From: an uncultured Eubacteriales bacterium
GTDB lineage: Bacteria; Bacillota; Clostridia; Christensenellales; Aristaeellaceae
DNA: 51,450 nucleotides
Assembly: GCA_944349855.1 (NCBI GenBank)
Contig: CALVNS010000019.1
Span: 1 to 51,450 of the forward strand
Direction: 5' to 3'
Below the pieces are notes generated by a model, which worked only from the letters and a program-made list of their open reading frames with translations, made no database searches and had not been told where the DNA came from. A program made the position numbers and the translations under genes. Positions 1-7,845 of this stretch are shown piece after piece (the first letter of the stretch is position 1; each line of letters opens with the position of its first letter).

Positions 1-26
1 GCGGGGGGCGCCGCGGCGCGCTCCCG

Positions 27-75
<49 letters not shown>

Positions 76-183
76 CGCCTCGCCAAACGCCTGCGCTCAA
101 CACATGCGCGGCGATCCCTGCCCATGAGCGGATGCCCTCCTGCGCCCGGCAGTCGAAGCGGTTGGCCGGGAGCCCCTCCGGGC

Positions 184-945
184 CTACAGAAACAGCTCGC
201 ATGCCTTTCGCGTAGAGCAGGCCTTCTTCAGGGCCAGTCCAACGGCGGACAGCATCACAGGATTGACCCTGCGGGCGGAATGGGGGCACACCGCAACGCA
301 GCGCATGCAGGAGATGCAGGCGCTGCCATCCACTTTTTGGGCGTCCTTTGCATCGATTGCCTGGACGGGGCACGCCTTTGCGCATACCCCGCACTGCATG
401 CATGCCTTGGTGGGCCTTGGCACCATGCCGGCTCCCCCCGCCTTTTTATAGGGGCGATTGCCCGGGACGACCGGCTCCGACAGATCGTTGGCGGCCATTT
501 TCCCGCGGATCTGCCCGGCGAATGCAACCAGCTGCTCCGCGTCCTGTGCGTCCGGCCTGCCGGTGGCAAATTGATGCGCGATGGAATGCTCTGCAACGGC
601 GGCAACGGCGGCGATCACGCGAAATCCCGCTTGCTTCGCGGCATCCAACAGCTCCACAAGCGTATCCTCATAGGCCCGGTTTCCATACACGCAGACCAGG
701 ACGGCCCGCGCGCCGCCGCCCTGGATCGCAGCCAGTCTTTTCACCGCGGGCGCCGGAACCCGGCCGCCATAGGACGGCACGGCGATCACCGCCATATCCT
801 CCGGGGTCAATGCGACGCCGTGAAAGTCAGCCTTTCCATCCGTCAGATCCACGGACATTGCCCGATCCGTCCATGCGCCGGTCAAAAGGGCGGCTACTTT
901 TTTCGTTCCCCCCGTGGGGCTGAAGACCATCTCATAGGTTTTCAT
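184..945 (-). CDS. EFR1-type flavodoxin/ferredoxin fusion
   Basis: This 253-residue cytoplasmic protein has an N-terminal flavodoxin-like half (phosphate loop near SPTGGT, residues 9-14) and a C-terminal two-cluster ferredoxin. Cys182, 185, 188 and 192 form the first CxxCxxCxxxCP motif and Cys210, 213, 216 and 220 the second. This is the layout of the EFR1 family ferredoxins common in anaerobic Clostridia, thought to carry electrons, though partners are unknown. The ATG has an AGGAGG-like site just upstream (952-958, read on the minus strand). The gene is divergent from an Rrf2 regulator, and a palindrome overlaps its -35 box, so redox or stress control by that regulator is likely. The family call is secure; the physiological role is inference. 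Confidence 0.88.
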   Translation of the reverse strand: MKTYEMVFSPTGGTKKVAALLTGAWTDRAMSVDLTDGKADFHGVALTPEDMAVIAVPSYGGRVPAPAVKRLAAIQGGGARAVLVCVYGNRAYEDTLVELLDAAKQAGFRVIAAVAAVAEHSIAHQFATGRPDAQDAEQLVAFAGQIRGKMAANDLSEPVVPGNRPYKKAGGAGMVPRPTKACMQCGVCAKACPVQAIDAKDAQKVDGSACISCMRCVAVCPHSARRVNPVMLSAVGLALKKACSTRKACELFL

Positions 946-1147
946 GGCTCATGCCTCCTTCGCGCGTTCCATGCCTTTCCATGTTCCGATGCGCCGTCCA
1001 GCACCCGGCGAAACGCGCTTGCGCTTTCGCCTTGAGCAGGGCTTGCCCATCTCGAATGGAGAATGCCGCGTCCGTCTTCCCCGGACGGCCTTTGATCGCA
1101 CGGCTCTTGCACCGGCCCCGCTCACCGGGCTCGAATGCAGGTTGCTC

Positions 1148-1176
1148 TTGAAATTTTCCAAAGATCCCGATACAAT
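1148..1176 (+). promoter_or_regulatory. Promoter of the Rrf2-TetR operon
   Basis: TTGAAA and TACAAT are separated by 17 bases and point toward the Rrf2 gene, leaving a leader of roughly 105 bases. The operator at 1227-1245 lies in that leader, so the regulator could repress itself by blocking elongation. Confidence 0.6.
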
Positions 1177-1208
1177 AGCACATAGAACCGTCGATTTGCA
1201 TCGGCTTG

Positions 1209-1237
1209 AGTGTATCACGCGCCCGTTGTAATGTCAA
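1209..1237 (-). promoter_or_regulatory. Promoter of the EFR1 ferredoxin gene
   Basis: On the minus strand a perfect TTGACA (1232-1237) is followed 17 bases later by TACACT (1209-1214), leading into the ferredoxin gene. The -35 box lies inside the palindrome at 1227-1245. Confidence 0.7.
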
Positions 1238-1245
1238 TAATTACA
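1227..1245. promoter_or_regulatory. Putative Rrf2 operator, TGTAAT-N7-ATTACA
   Basis: This is a perfect six-base inverted repeat with a seven-base spacer. It covers the -35 box of the divergent ferredoxin promoter and sits between that promoter and the Rrf2 gene. The position fits a repressor site. Assignment to the neighbouring Rrf2 protein, rather than to the TetR protein, is inference. Confidence 0.6.
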
Positions 1246-1289
1246 TCTTGCGCAAGTACCGCTTATTTCGCTCTTTGAAGGGATCGTCT

Positions 1290-1811
1290 ATGCAGCTCAG
1301 CATGAAATGCTCCGTTGCGGTCCACTGCTTACTATTCATCTATGAGGCGAAGGGAGCCGTCAAGGTGACCAGCGACCTTCTGGCCCAAAGCACGGGGTGC
1401 AACCCCGTGGTGATCCGCAACATTCTCAGCCGGCTGAAGAAGGCCGGTTTGATTACCGTGCCGCGCGGCACCGGCGGCGCGGCGTTGTGCGCAGATCCGG
1501 GCAGGGTCACGCTTTACCAGATCTATACCGCGCTGGAGCCGAAGGGGCTCGCCTCTCTGATTGGGATTCATCCCTGTCAGGGCCGTCCCTGTCCTGTGGC
1601 GCAAAACATCGGCAGTGTATTGCGCAGCCCCTACCGCAAAATTGAGGAGGCCGTCAAGCAGGCGATGGAAGGCGTCACCCTGCAGTCCATGATTGATGCA
1701 TTCGAAAGCACATCCGACGCCCCCGAGAAGGTTGATGCAAACGGCCTCCTGCAAGCGGCCGTGCAGCGCTACCCCACAAAGGAGACGAAGCCGCCATGCC
1801 TACCGACATGA
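1290..1811 (+). CDS. Rrf2 family transcriptional regulator
   Basis: The 173-residue protein has the N-terminal winged helix of the Rrf2 family, which begins MQLSMKCSVAVHCLL and continues with recognition-helix residues near CNPVVIRNILSRLKKAG. A cysteine-containing segment, HPCQGRPCPVAQNI, lies at the position where family members carry redox- or Fe-S-sensing residues. It lacks the full three-cysteine IscR spacing, so it is closer to the YwnA type. The start at 1290 was chosen because GAAGGGA precedes it and the family motif begins there. Its last 16 bases overlap the next regulator gene. It probably represses the divergent EFR1 gene through the palindrome at 1227-1245. Confidence 0.88.
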   Translation: MQLSMKCSVAVHCLLFIYEAKGAVKVTSDLLAQSTGCNPVVIRNILSRLKKAGLITVPRGTGGAALCADPGRVTLYQIYTALEPKGLASLIGIHPCQGRPCPVAQNIGSVLRSPYRKIEEAVKQAMEGVTLQSMIDAFESTSDAPEKVDANGLLQAAVQRYPTKETKPPCLPT

Positions 1812-2329
1812 AGGAGACCATTGCAGAGGCCACGCTGGCGCTTTTGACGCAGCCCCATATGAAAAAGCTTACGGTCAAGGACATTGTAGAGCAATGCCAC
1901 ATCACCCGGCAGGCGTTTTATTACCATTTTGCAGGGATCCCCGACCTGCTCCGCTGGATGATAGAGGGCTATTTTGAGCAGATCCTGCAAAAGACGTTGG
2001 CTCAGGAGAATATGGAGGAAGGGTTGCGCTGCTTTTTTGTCATGGCGACCAGCGCCATCCCGTATTTCGAGCACGGGCTGGACAGCAACTATCGTACAGA
2101 GTTGGAGCAGATGCTGCGCGAATGCTTCCAGCGCTCTTTCGCCCTGGCGTCGGCGCGAAAAAACTTTTATGCGAACTGCACCGGTTCGGAAATCAAGATC
2201 ATCCTGCGCTATCACAGCCAGGCGTTCCTGGGCCTGCTGCGGGAATGGACGGAGGACGACACCAAGCAGTTGGATCAGATCGTCCACACGGTGTATCGCC
2301 TGATTGTGCAGGGCATTCCGCCTCTATGA
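1796..2329 (+). CDS. TetR family transcriptional regulator
   Basis: A 177-residue protein with a typical TetR helix-turn-helix at about residues 25-50 (TVKDIVEQC, then ITRQAFYYHF) and a helical ligand-binding C-terminal part of the DhaS-like kind. It starts inside the end of the Rrf2 gene (16-base overlap), so the two are translated from one message. Two unrelated repressors in one transcript suggest that two signals converge on nearby genes. Ligand and targets cannot be read from sequence. A strong terminator follows. Confidence 0.88.
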   Translation: MPTDMKETIAEATLALLTQPHMKKLTVKDIVEQCHITRQAFYYHFAGIPDLLRWMIEGYFEQILQKTLAQENMEEGLRCFFVMATSAIPYFEHGLDSNYRTELEQMLRECFQRSFALASARKNFYANCTGSEIKIILRYHSQAFLGLLREWTEDDTKQLDQIVHTVYRLIVQGIPPL

Positions 2330-2356
2330 CCTCGCGGACCATATTTTGTTTGTCAG

Positions 2357-2395
2357 AAAACCCGGAGTGTAAAGAATCTTTACATTCCGGGTTTT
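2357..2395 (+). terminator. Rho-independent terminator after the TetR gene
   Basis: An 18-base hairpin with a three-base AAT loop and one G-T wobble pair ends in TTTT. It closes the Rrf2-TetR operon. Confidence 0.85.
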
Positions 2396-2424
2396 GTGTC
2401 TATACAGCGCCGACAATGTGCTCA

Positions 2425-2453
2425 TTGCAAGAAGGGTACAAGCCATCTACAAT
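2425..2453 (+). promoter_or_regulatory. Promoter of the accessory FtsH operon
   Basis: TTGCAA and TACAAT are separated by 17 bases, placed 23 bases before the first gene of the operon. No obvious operator overlaps it. Confidence 0.65.
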
Positions 2454-2476
2454 AGAAAGCAAAAGGAGGGATCTCT

Positions 2477-2908
2477 ATGGCGCATGGGATTTTGGCCGTA
2501 AAGCTCTGCGAGCTGGAAGACCAACTGACCGGGCTCAGCAGCCGGATCCACCTGAGCGAGACGGCCGGCCACGACCGGCTCCGACGGGAAATCGAGACGC
2601 TGTCCCGGGAGTATGTCGAGGCGGATCTGACCCTGCAAAAGAGATTGCAGCGATCCCGAGCGGAGATCGTCTCCGTTCTGGCAGATGCCTATGACCAAGT
2701 CGGGCGGATTCTGCACGGGGCAAGGGACGAGCTTGAGCGGCAGACGTCCGCATGCAGCGACTCCGACGTCGCGGCGGAAGAGAAGATCCTGCTGGCGGAA
2801 TACGGCCTGGATTTTGCCATGCAGGCGGCAAACCGTGCCCTGCTGCTTGCGATGCAGGCCATGGACGCCCAGCTGACACAACAGGAACAGGAGAGGAGAA
2901 CATCATGA
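2477..2908 (+). CDS. Charged helical protein, first gene of FtsH operon
   Basis: This 143-residue protein is not recognised as a named family. It is rich in Glu, Arg, Gln and Leu, with no membrane segment or signal peptide. Long stretches around residues 25-75 and 95-140 look like amphipathic or coiled-coil helices, with an Ala/Met/Gln-rich tail. The ATG is preceded by a perfect AAAGGAGGG. Its stop overlaps the ftsH start (ATGA at 2905-2908), so translation is coupled and roughly equal amounts are expected. A role as adaptor, substrate presenter or regulator of the adjacent FtsH is inference from context only. Confidence 0.75.
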   Translation: MAHGILAVKLCELEDQLTGLSSRIHLSETAGHDRLRREIETLSREYVEADLTLQKRLQRSRAEIVSVLADAYDQVGRILHGARDELERQTSACSDSDVAAEEKILLAEYGLDFAMQAANRALLLAMQAMDAQLTQQEQERRTS

Positions 2909-4734
2909 AAGAGGTAAAGACGCCCAGGAAGCCGCTGATCTATTATTACTGCATCGTGCTGTTGATCATCCTGCTGTTCAACCTGCTCGTCACCCCGCTG
3001 CTCTCGCAGAATCAGGTGGTGGATGTGGGCTATGGCACGTTCATGGACATGATCGACGCGCAGAACATCGGCGTCGTGCAGGTGGAGGACACCCAGATCC
3101 TGTTCACGGATCAGGCCGGAACGACGGTCTACCGGACGGGCCCGATGGAGGACCCCACCCTCACCCAGCGGCTCCACGACGCCGGCGCGGAATTCACCCG
3201 GGTTATGGAGGAGCCGGTCTCCCCGCTTTGGAGCTTTCTGTTGACCTTTGTGCTGCCCGTTCTCATCTTCGCCGGGTTGGGCCAATACATGAGCAAAAGG
3301 CTGATGGAACAGGCGGGCGGCGGCAAAAACGCCATGGCCTTTGGCCTGGGGAAGAGCAATGCCAAGGTCTACGTGCAGTCCACCAAGGGGATCAAGTTCT
3401 CCGACGTCGCCGGCGAGGATGAAGCCAAGGAGAGCCTTGCGGAAATCGTCGATTATCTGCACAACCCGCAAAAATACACCGAGGCGGGCGCTTCCATGCC
3501 CAAGGGCGTGCTGCTGGTGGGCCCTCCGGGCACCGGCAAGACCATGCTGGCCAAGGCGGTGGCCGGCGAGGCAGACGTCCCCTTTTTCTCCATTGCCGGC
3601 AGCGAGTTTGTCGAGATGTTTGTGGGCATGGGCGCCTCGAAGGTGCGCGACCTCTTCAAGCAGGCCAAGGAAAAGGCGCCCTGCATCGTATTCATTGACG
3701 AGATCGACGCCATCGGACAGAAGCGCAGCTCCGGCAATCTGGGCGGCAATGACGAGCGTGAGCAGACGCTCAATCAGCTGCTCACCGAGATGGACGGTTT
3801 TGAGGGAAACAACGGCGTGATGATTCTGGCGGCCACCAATCGCCCCGAATCGCTGGATCCCGCCCTGACCCGTCCCGGACGCTTTGACCGGCGCGTGCCG
3901 GTGGAACTGCCCGACCTGAAGGGGCGAGAGGCGATCTTGAATGTCCACGCCAAGAAGATCCGGACGGCGCCGGATGTGGATTTCCACGCCATCGCACGCA
4001 TGGCCGCCGGCGCTTCGGGCGCGGAGCTGGCCAACATCATCAACGAGGCGGCGCTGCGGGCCGTGCGCAATGGCCGCACCATCGTCAACCAGGCCGATCT
4101 GGAGGAAAGCATCGAAGTAGTCATTGCCGGCTATCAAAAGAAGAACGCCATCCTCTCCAGCGATGAGAAGCTGATCGTGGCCTATCACGAGATCGGCCAT
4201 GCGCTGGTGGCAGCCAAGCAGACGAACTCTGCCCCCGTACAGAAGATCACCATCATTCCCCGTACTTCCGGCGCGCTGGGCTATACCATGCAGGTGGATA
4301 CCGGGGACAAAAACCTCTTGACCAAGGAAGAGCTGGAAAACAAGATTGCCACCCTGACCGGCGGACGTGCCGCCGAGGAGGTGGCCTTCGGCCGCATCAC
4401 AACCGGCGCCTCCAACGACATCGAGCAGGCAACCAAGCTGGCCCGCGCCATGATCAGCCGCTATGGCATGAGTGAGGACTTTGACATGGTCGCCATGGAG
4501 ACGGTGCAAAACCAATACCTGGGCGGAGACGCTGCGCTGGCCTGTTCTCCCGCCACCCAGCAGGAGATCGACCGCAAGGTGGTAGAGCTGGTGAAAAGTC
4601 AGCATGCAAAGGCCAGAGAGATCCTGGAGAATCACCGCTCCAAGCTGGATGAATTGGCCAAGTTCCTCTATGAGCGGGAAACCATCACCGGCCAGGAGTT
4701 CATGGACATCTTGACGGGAGGGGAGAAGCAATGA
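2905..4734 (+). CDS. ftsH: Accessory ATP-dependent zinc metalloprotease FtsH
   Basis: A 609-residue membrane-anchored AAA+ protease, normal length for FtsH. Two membrane helices (about 10-31 and 107-127) flank a short extracytoplasmic domain. The AAA module has Walker A GPPGTGKT (206-213), Walker B FIDEID (near 262) and the second region of homology ending RPGRFDRR. The protease domain has HEIGH (428-432) and the third zinc ligand Asp505 in [11 protein letters not shown]. All catalytic residues are present, so it should be active. It degrades membrane and short-lived cytosolic proteins. The setting between a small helical protein and an HdeD-like membrane protein, both overlapping by four bases, differs from the housekeeping ftsH locus (usually near tilS and hpt). 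It is therefore probably a specialised second copy. Confidence 0.95.
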   Translation: MKEVKTPRKPLIYYYCIVLLIILLFNLLVTPLLSQNQVVDVGYGTFMDMIDAQNIGVVQVEDTQILFTDQAGTTVYRTGPMEDPTLTQRLHDAGAEFTRVMEEPVSPLWSFLLTFVLPVLIFAGLGQYMSKRLMEQAGGGKNAMAFGLGKSNAKVYVQSTKGIKFSDVAGEDEAKESLAEIVDYLHNPQKYTEAGASMPKGVLLVGPPGTGKTMLAKAVAGEADVPFFSIAGSEFVEMFVGMGASKVRDLFKQAKEKAPCIVFIDEIDAIGQKRSSGNLGGNDEREQTLNQLLTEMDGFEGNNGVMILAATNRPESLDPALTRPGRFDRRVPVELPDLKGREAILNVHAKKIRTAPDVDFHAIARMAAGASGAELANIINEAALRAVRNGRTIVNQADLEESIEVVIAGYQKKNAILSSDEKLIVAYHEIGHALVAAKQTNSAPVQKITIIPRTSGALGYTMQVDTGDKNLLTKEELENKIATLTGGRAAEEVAFGRITTGASNDIEQATKLARAMISRYGMSEDFDMVAMETVQNQYLGGDAALACSPATQQEIDRKVVELVKSQHAKAREILENHRSKLDELAKFLYERETITGQEFMDILTGGEKQ

Positions 4735-5273
4735 AAAGGCGCTCGGGGTTTGGCTGGATGGAACTGGCCATCGGTATTGTGTTGCTTGTATTGGGCGTCC
4801 TGACCTTCTCATGGCCGGAGCTCGCCCTGACCAGCTTGGTATTCGCCTATGGAATCGCGGCGGTGGTGATGGGCGTGGCGGATATCATCCTGTATATTCA
4901 GGTGGAGCGCTACACGGGCTTTGGTCCGATGCTCGCCCTGGTTTCGGGCATTCTGAGCGTCATGTCCGGCGTCATGCTGATGGTGTATCCCCGGACGGGC
5001 GTGCTGGTGCTGACCATTCTGTTCCCCATCTGGTTCATTGCCCACTGCATCTCCAGGCTCGCCCACATGAACCACATTCGTCTGGTGGCGGGCAACGGGA
5101 TCTATTATTTTACCTTGGCGACAAACATCGTCGGGCTGGCCCTGGGATTGCTGATGCTGCTCAACCCGCTGTTTACGCTGACCACCATCCGCTATTTTGC
5201 CAGCGTCTATCTGATCCTGCTGGGGATAGACAGTGTGGTGACGGCCGTCAGCCGCATGGGAACGCGATACTGA
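4731..5273 (+). CDS. HdeD/DUF308 family membrane protein
   Basis: A 180-residue polytopic protein with about six hydrophobic helices and short polar loops, matching the DUF308/HdeD fold. Family members are linked to acid or envelope stress, but their biochemistry is poorly known. Its ATG overlaps the ftsH stop (ATGA), so it is the third gene of a tightly coupled operon. It may be a partner or substrate of this FtsH in the membrane; that is inference. A large hairpin follows about 125 bases downstream. Confidence 0.82.
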   Translation: MKRRSGFGWMELAIGIVLLVLGVLTFSWPELALTSLVFAYGIAAVVMGVADIILYIQVERYTGFGPMLALVSGILSVMSGVMLMVYPRTGVLVLTILFPIWFIAHCISRLAHMNHIRLVAGNGIYYFTLATNIVGLALGLLMLLNPLFTLTTIRYFASVYLILLGIDSVVTAVSRMGTRY

Positions 5274-5397
5274 GCCGGGCGTGCGCGTCTTCGCTCTTGC
5301 GCGGACGGGCTGCGTCTCCCTGCGCCTTGGGAGGGCTGGGACGCCCCATCCATGCGGATCGCTGGCGGCAGGGATGTGTTTGGCATTTGATGCAATC

Positions 5398-5435
5398 GGG
5401 GTTCGCTCACCGCATCGCAACGGTGTGCGAACCCC
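5398..5435. terminator. Large hairpin between convergent genes
   Basis: GGGGTTCGC and CACC arms pair with GGTG and GCGAACCCC, with one T-T mismatch and a loop of about ten bases. It lies between two convergent operons. There is no clear U-tract on either strand, so a terminator role is plausible but not certain. Confidence 0.5.
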
Positions 5436-5455
5436 TTGGCGTATGCAAAAAGGCA

Positions 5456-6373
5456 TTATGATTGATGGTTGCGCCGCCCGGTGTTTTCCGATCCCCGGAT
5501 CTCTTCGTGGTAGAAGTAATCCACGATCGCCGGATGGCCCGGTTCAGCCCGGCCATAGGGCAGTTCATTGTCCACAAAGGGGCATCCGTTGTCCTCAGCC
5601 AGCCGCTGCGCCTGCTGCTCCAGCGAGTGGAAGTAGCTGCGGTCCCCTGCATTGTAGATGGCGTGATACAGCGCAAGCAGGTGGGGATACTTTTCTGCGA
5701 TATAGTTCAGAATCTCCTGCTTGAATCCGCCCCGCAGGTTCAGATTTTCCAGCCAGATCAGATCGCACTGATCTTTGACCCGCCGAAAGATTGCCGCAAA
5801 ATCCGTGATGCCGGGAAAGACCGGAGAAATGAAGCAGACGGTGCGGATGCCTGCGTCGTAGACCCGCTTCATGGCGGCCAGCCGACGCTCAATGCTCACC
5901 GCCTTGTCCATATCGGCCCGGAAGCCCTCATCCAGGGTATTGATGGACCAGGAGACGGTCACCTTTCCCATTTCCTTGAGCAAGTCAATGTCCCGCACCA
6001 CCAGATCCGACTTGGTGCAGATCAAGATCTCCGCTCCGCTGCCTTTGAGCTGCTCCAGCAGTTGGCGTGTATTGTAAAACTGCGCCTCCTGAGGCAGGTA
6101 GCCGTCGGTCACAGAGCCGATGACCACCCGCTGGCCCTGGTATTTCTCTGCGTTGCGGATGGCCGGCCAGTGCTTGACATCCAGGAACGTGCCCCAGGGC
6201 TCCTTGTGGCCTGTAAACCGCTTCATAAAGGAGGCATAGCAATATTTGCAGCCGTGGGTGCAACCCACATAGGGATTGACGGAGTAGCCGCCCACCGGCA
6301 GGCTGGATTTGGACATGATGTTCTGAGTGTACACGTCCCGGATCAGGACGTCGCTTTCGATGATTTCTGCCAT
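5456..6373 (-). CDS. SPL-type radical SAM protein
   Basis: A 305-residue protein with the radical SAM cluster motif GCTHGCKYCYA (Cys38, 42, 45), in a context typical of the spore photoproduct lyase-like (SplB/Rv2578c) branch. It lacks recognised extra cluster domains. The chemistry is unknown; many relatives sit in small operons with other radical SAM proteins. The ATG at 6373 has a GGAGGA site upstream and lies inside the 3' end of the upstream DUF5131 gene (31-base overlap), so the pair is translationally linked. The pair is divergent from an HxlR regulator. True spore photoproduct lyase function is unlikely from length and context. Confidence 0.82.
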   Translation of the reverse strand: MAEIIESDVLIRDVYTQNIMSKSSLPVGGYSVNPYVGCTHGCKYCYASFMKRFTGHKEPWGTFLDVKHWPAIRNAEKYQGQRVVIGSVTDGYLPQEAQFYNTRQLLEQLKGSGAEILICTKSDLVVRDIDLLKEMGKVTVSWSINTLDEGFRADMDKAVSIERRLAAMKRVYDAGIRTVCFISPVFPGITDFAAIFRRVKDQCDLIWLENLNLRGGFKQEILNYIAEKYPHLLALYHAIYNAGDRSYFHSLEQQAQRLAEDNGCPFVDNELPYGRAEPGHPAIVDYFYHEEIRGSENTGRRNHQS

Positions 6374-7050
6374 CTGTTCTGTTCCTCCAATACGCGGCAA
6401 AAGGCCGGCGGCAGTTCCTGTATCATCTGCTCCTCGCCCAGGATCGGGAGCAGGTCTTCCTTCATGAAAACCGGAATGTGCAGGGCATGCGCCTGAGCCG
6501 TCAAGCGCCAAATCCACTCCGGCCTGGATACGGATTTTCCCTTTCTGCGTCCGGTTTCGGTGCCCAACACGATCCATTCGATGCCCGAAAGGTCCACCTG
6601 ACCCACGTCATCGAACATCGGCTCAAAGGTCACATGAAGGTGGCCGCCGCGGATCCGTTCCCGCAGCGCCGTTATGCGGTCCTTCTCCTGTCTGCAAGTG
6701 ACGGTCACGCCAAACCAGACGTTGTCAAGGGCGGTAGAAAAGCATACCTCTTCTGGACGCTTCGTCAGAAAAAGGTACTGGTGTTGAGGATTCTGCGCAA
6801 TCTTGGCGAAGATCTCCTCCCGCCATTCGGGTTTCCACCGCGCAAAGTCGCTCATCCCCGTGAGCAGAAAGTTTTGAGGTCTTTCTTTCTCCATGAGCCG
6901 CAGTTTTTGCGGAAAGTATTCGGGCGTCTCAAAGTCATCAACCATGTGAAACCGCCGTGCATTGTTGCGCGCATAGCAGTAGCTGCAACCGATGGGGCAC
7001 CCAATGACCAGATTCATGTTTTGAATGAGCGATTTGATACAGACTGCCAT
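6343..7050 (-). CDS. DUF5131 (phage Gp37/Gp68-like) radical SAM-like protein
   Basis: A 235-residue protein with CPIGCSYCYARNNARRF near the N terminus (Cys18, 22, 25), followed by segments such as LLTGMSDFARW, FLTKRPE, VWFGVTV and GTETG that are typical of DUF5131. This family is related to radical SAM enzymes and is found in phages and bacteria; its reaction is not established. The start at 7050 follows GGGGGGA by about seven bases; an ATG two codons upstream (7056) is the alternative. First gene of a two-gene operon, ending inside the next radical SAM gene. Confidence 0.78.
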   Translation of the reverse strand: MAVCIKSLIQNMNLVIGCPIGCSYCYARNNARRFHMVDDFETPEYFPQKLRLMEKERPQNFLLTGMSDFARWKPEWREEIFAKIAQNPQHQYLFLTKRPEEVCFSTALDNVWFGVTVTCRQEKDRITALRERIRGGHLHVTFEPMFDDVGQVDLSGIEWIVLGTETGRRKGKSVSRPEWIWRLTAQAHALHIPVFMKEDLLPILGEEQMIQELPPAFCRVLEEQNRWQKSSKATS

Positions 7051-7162
7051 CGACATTCCCCCCGTATTTCTGCAGCAAACGGCCTTCGACCGCCGGATAG
7101 GGCCCTTTCGCGGCCTGTTTGCCTTGATCCCCCTGCGGTCTCGCCCCGCCTGTTTTGGGCGA

Positions 7163-7191
7163 TTGACACCCGCCTTTGGCTTCGATACAAT
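7163..7191 (+). promoter_or_regulatory. Promoter of the HxlR regulator gene
   Basis: A perfect TTGACA and a TACAAT are separated by 17 bases. Its -10 box is only one base away from the -10 box of the opposite promoter, so the two polymerases must compete. Confidence 0.75.
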
Positions 7192-7192
7192 G

Positions 7193-7220
7193 ATTATACA
7201 GGGAATCAAAAAAGGTTCAA
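7193..7220 (-). promoter_or_regulatory. Promoter of the radical SAM pair
   Basis: On the minus strand TTGAAC (7215-7220) is followed 16 bases later by TATAAT (7193-7198). It is face to face with the HxlR promoter, and its -35 box overlaps the inverted repeat at 7218-7242. Confidence 0.65.
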
Positions 7221-7242
7221 GTACGCAGAATCTTTATACTTG
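7218..7242. promoter_or_regulatory. Putative HxlR operator, CAAGTA-N13-TACTTG
   Basis: A perfect six-base inverted repeat with a 13-base spacer lies in the divergent region, touching the -35 box of the radical SAM promoter and lying just downstream of the predicted HxlR transcript start. HxlR proteins bind short inverted repeats of this scale as dimers. Assignment to this HxlR is inference. Confidence 0.5.
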
Positions 7243-7282
7243 GTACAAAAAATCATACCGGCAGGAGGGAAAGATCACTTCG

Positions 7283-7648
7283 ATGGGCCAGTTCATGACT
7301 TATGAAACATTTCAGGAAAAGGTGGGCGGTCCCCTCCTGACGGAAAAGGGGAACTGTCCGGTCACGCCGGTCATCCAAATGCTCCAGGGCAAGTGGAAGC
7401 TACAGATCATCTATGAGCTGTGCATTCAGGCTTCCATGCGGTTTGGGGAATTGAAAAAGATGCTCAAACCCATCACCAATACGATGCTCGCCAACGCCCT
7501 GAAAGAGTTGGAAGCCGACGGCCTGGTGCATCGGGAGCAGTATAACGAGATGCCGCCCCGGGTGGAGTATGCCTTGACCGAAAAGGGGAGGGAGTTGCTC
7601 CCTGTTTTTTACGCCATTGCCCAGTGGGGCATGAAGTATATCCCCTGA
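7283..7648 (+). CDS. HxlR family transcriptional regulator
   Basis: A 121-residue winged-helix protein with the HxlR signature: CPVTPVIQMLQGKWKLQIIYEL, then RFGELKKML, TNTMLANALKELE and a wing ending PPRVEYALTEKG. The single cysteine near residue 26 (NCPVTP) is at the position where redox- or aldehyde-sensing relatives carry theirs. A GGAGGGA site precedes the ATG by a somewhat long spacer. Divergent from the two radical SAM genes and probably their regulator. A terminator follows closely. Confidence 0.9.
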   Translation: MGQFMTYETFQEKVGGPLLTEKGNCPVTPVIQMLQGKWKLQIIYELCIQASMRFGELKKMLKPITNTMLANALKELEADGLVHREQYNEMPPRVEYALTEKGRELLPVFYAIAQWGMKYIP

Positions 7649-7684
7649 GCGCATGTCCCCCTTCCAAGTACGACCTGTCAAAGG

Positions 7685-7723
7685 CGCCGGAAGGTTTGAC
7701 TGTCGTCAAACCTTCCGGCGTTT
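7685..7723 (+). terminator. Terminator after the HxlR gene
   Basis: A perfect 16-base stem (CGCCGGAAGG...) with a TGTC loop, followed by TTT. The T-run is short, but the stem is very strong. Confidence 0.8.
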
Positions 7724-7845
7724 GGATGCAATTCGGTGCCGGACGAATCCCGTGGGGCCGCCGGCACAAAGAGGGAAGCGTCCCGGATCCATGCGGCCTG
7801 ACGCCATGGATGCCCTGCCCGCAGGCGCTTCACCCCCCCACGAAT

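Noticed and set aside
2689-4812. Antisense open frame over ftsH
   Set aside because: FtsH is complete on the plus strand with all motifs; the antisense frame has no domain.
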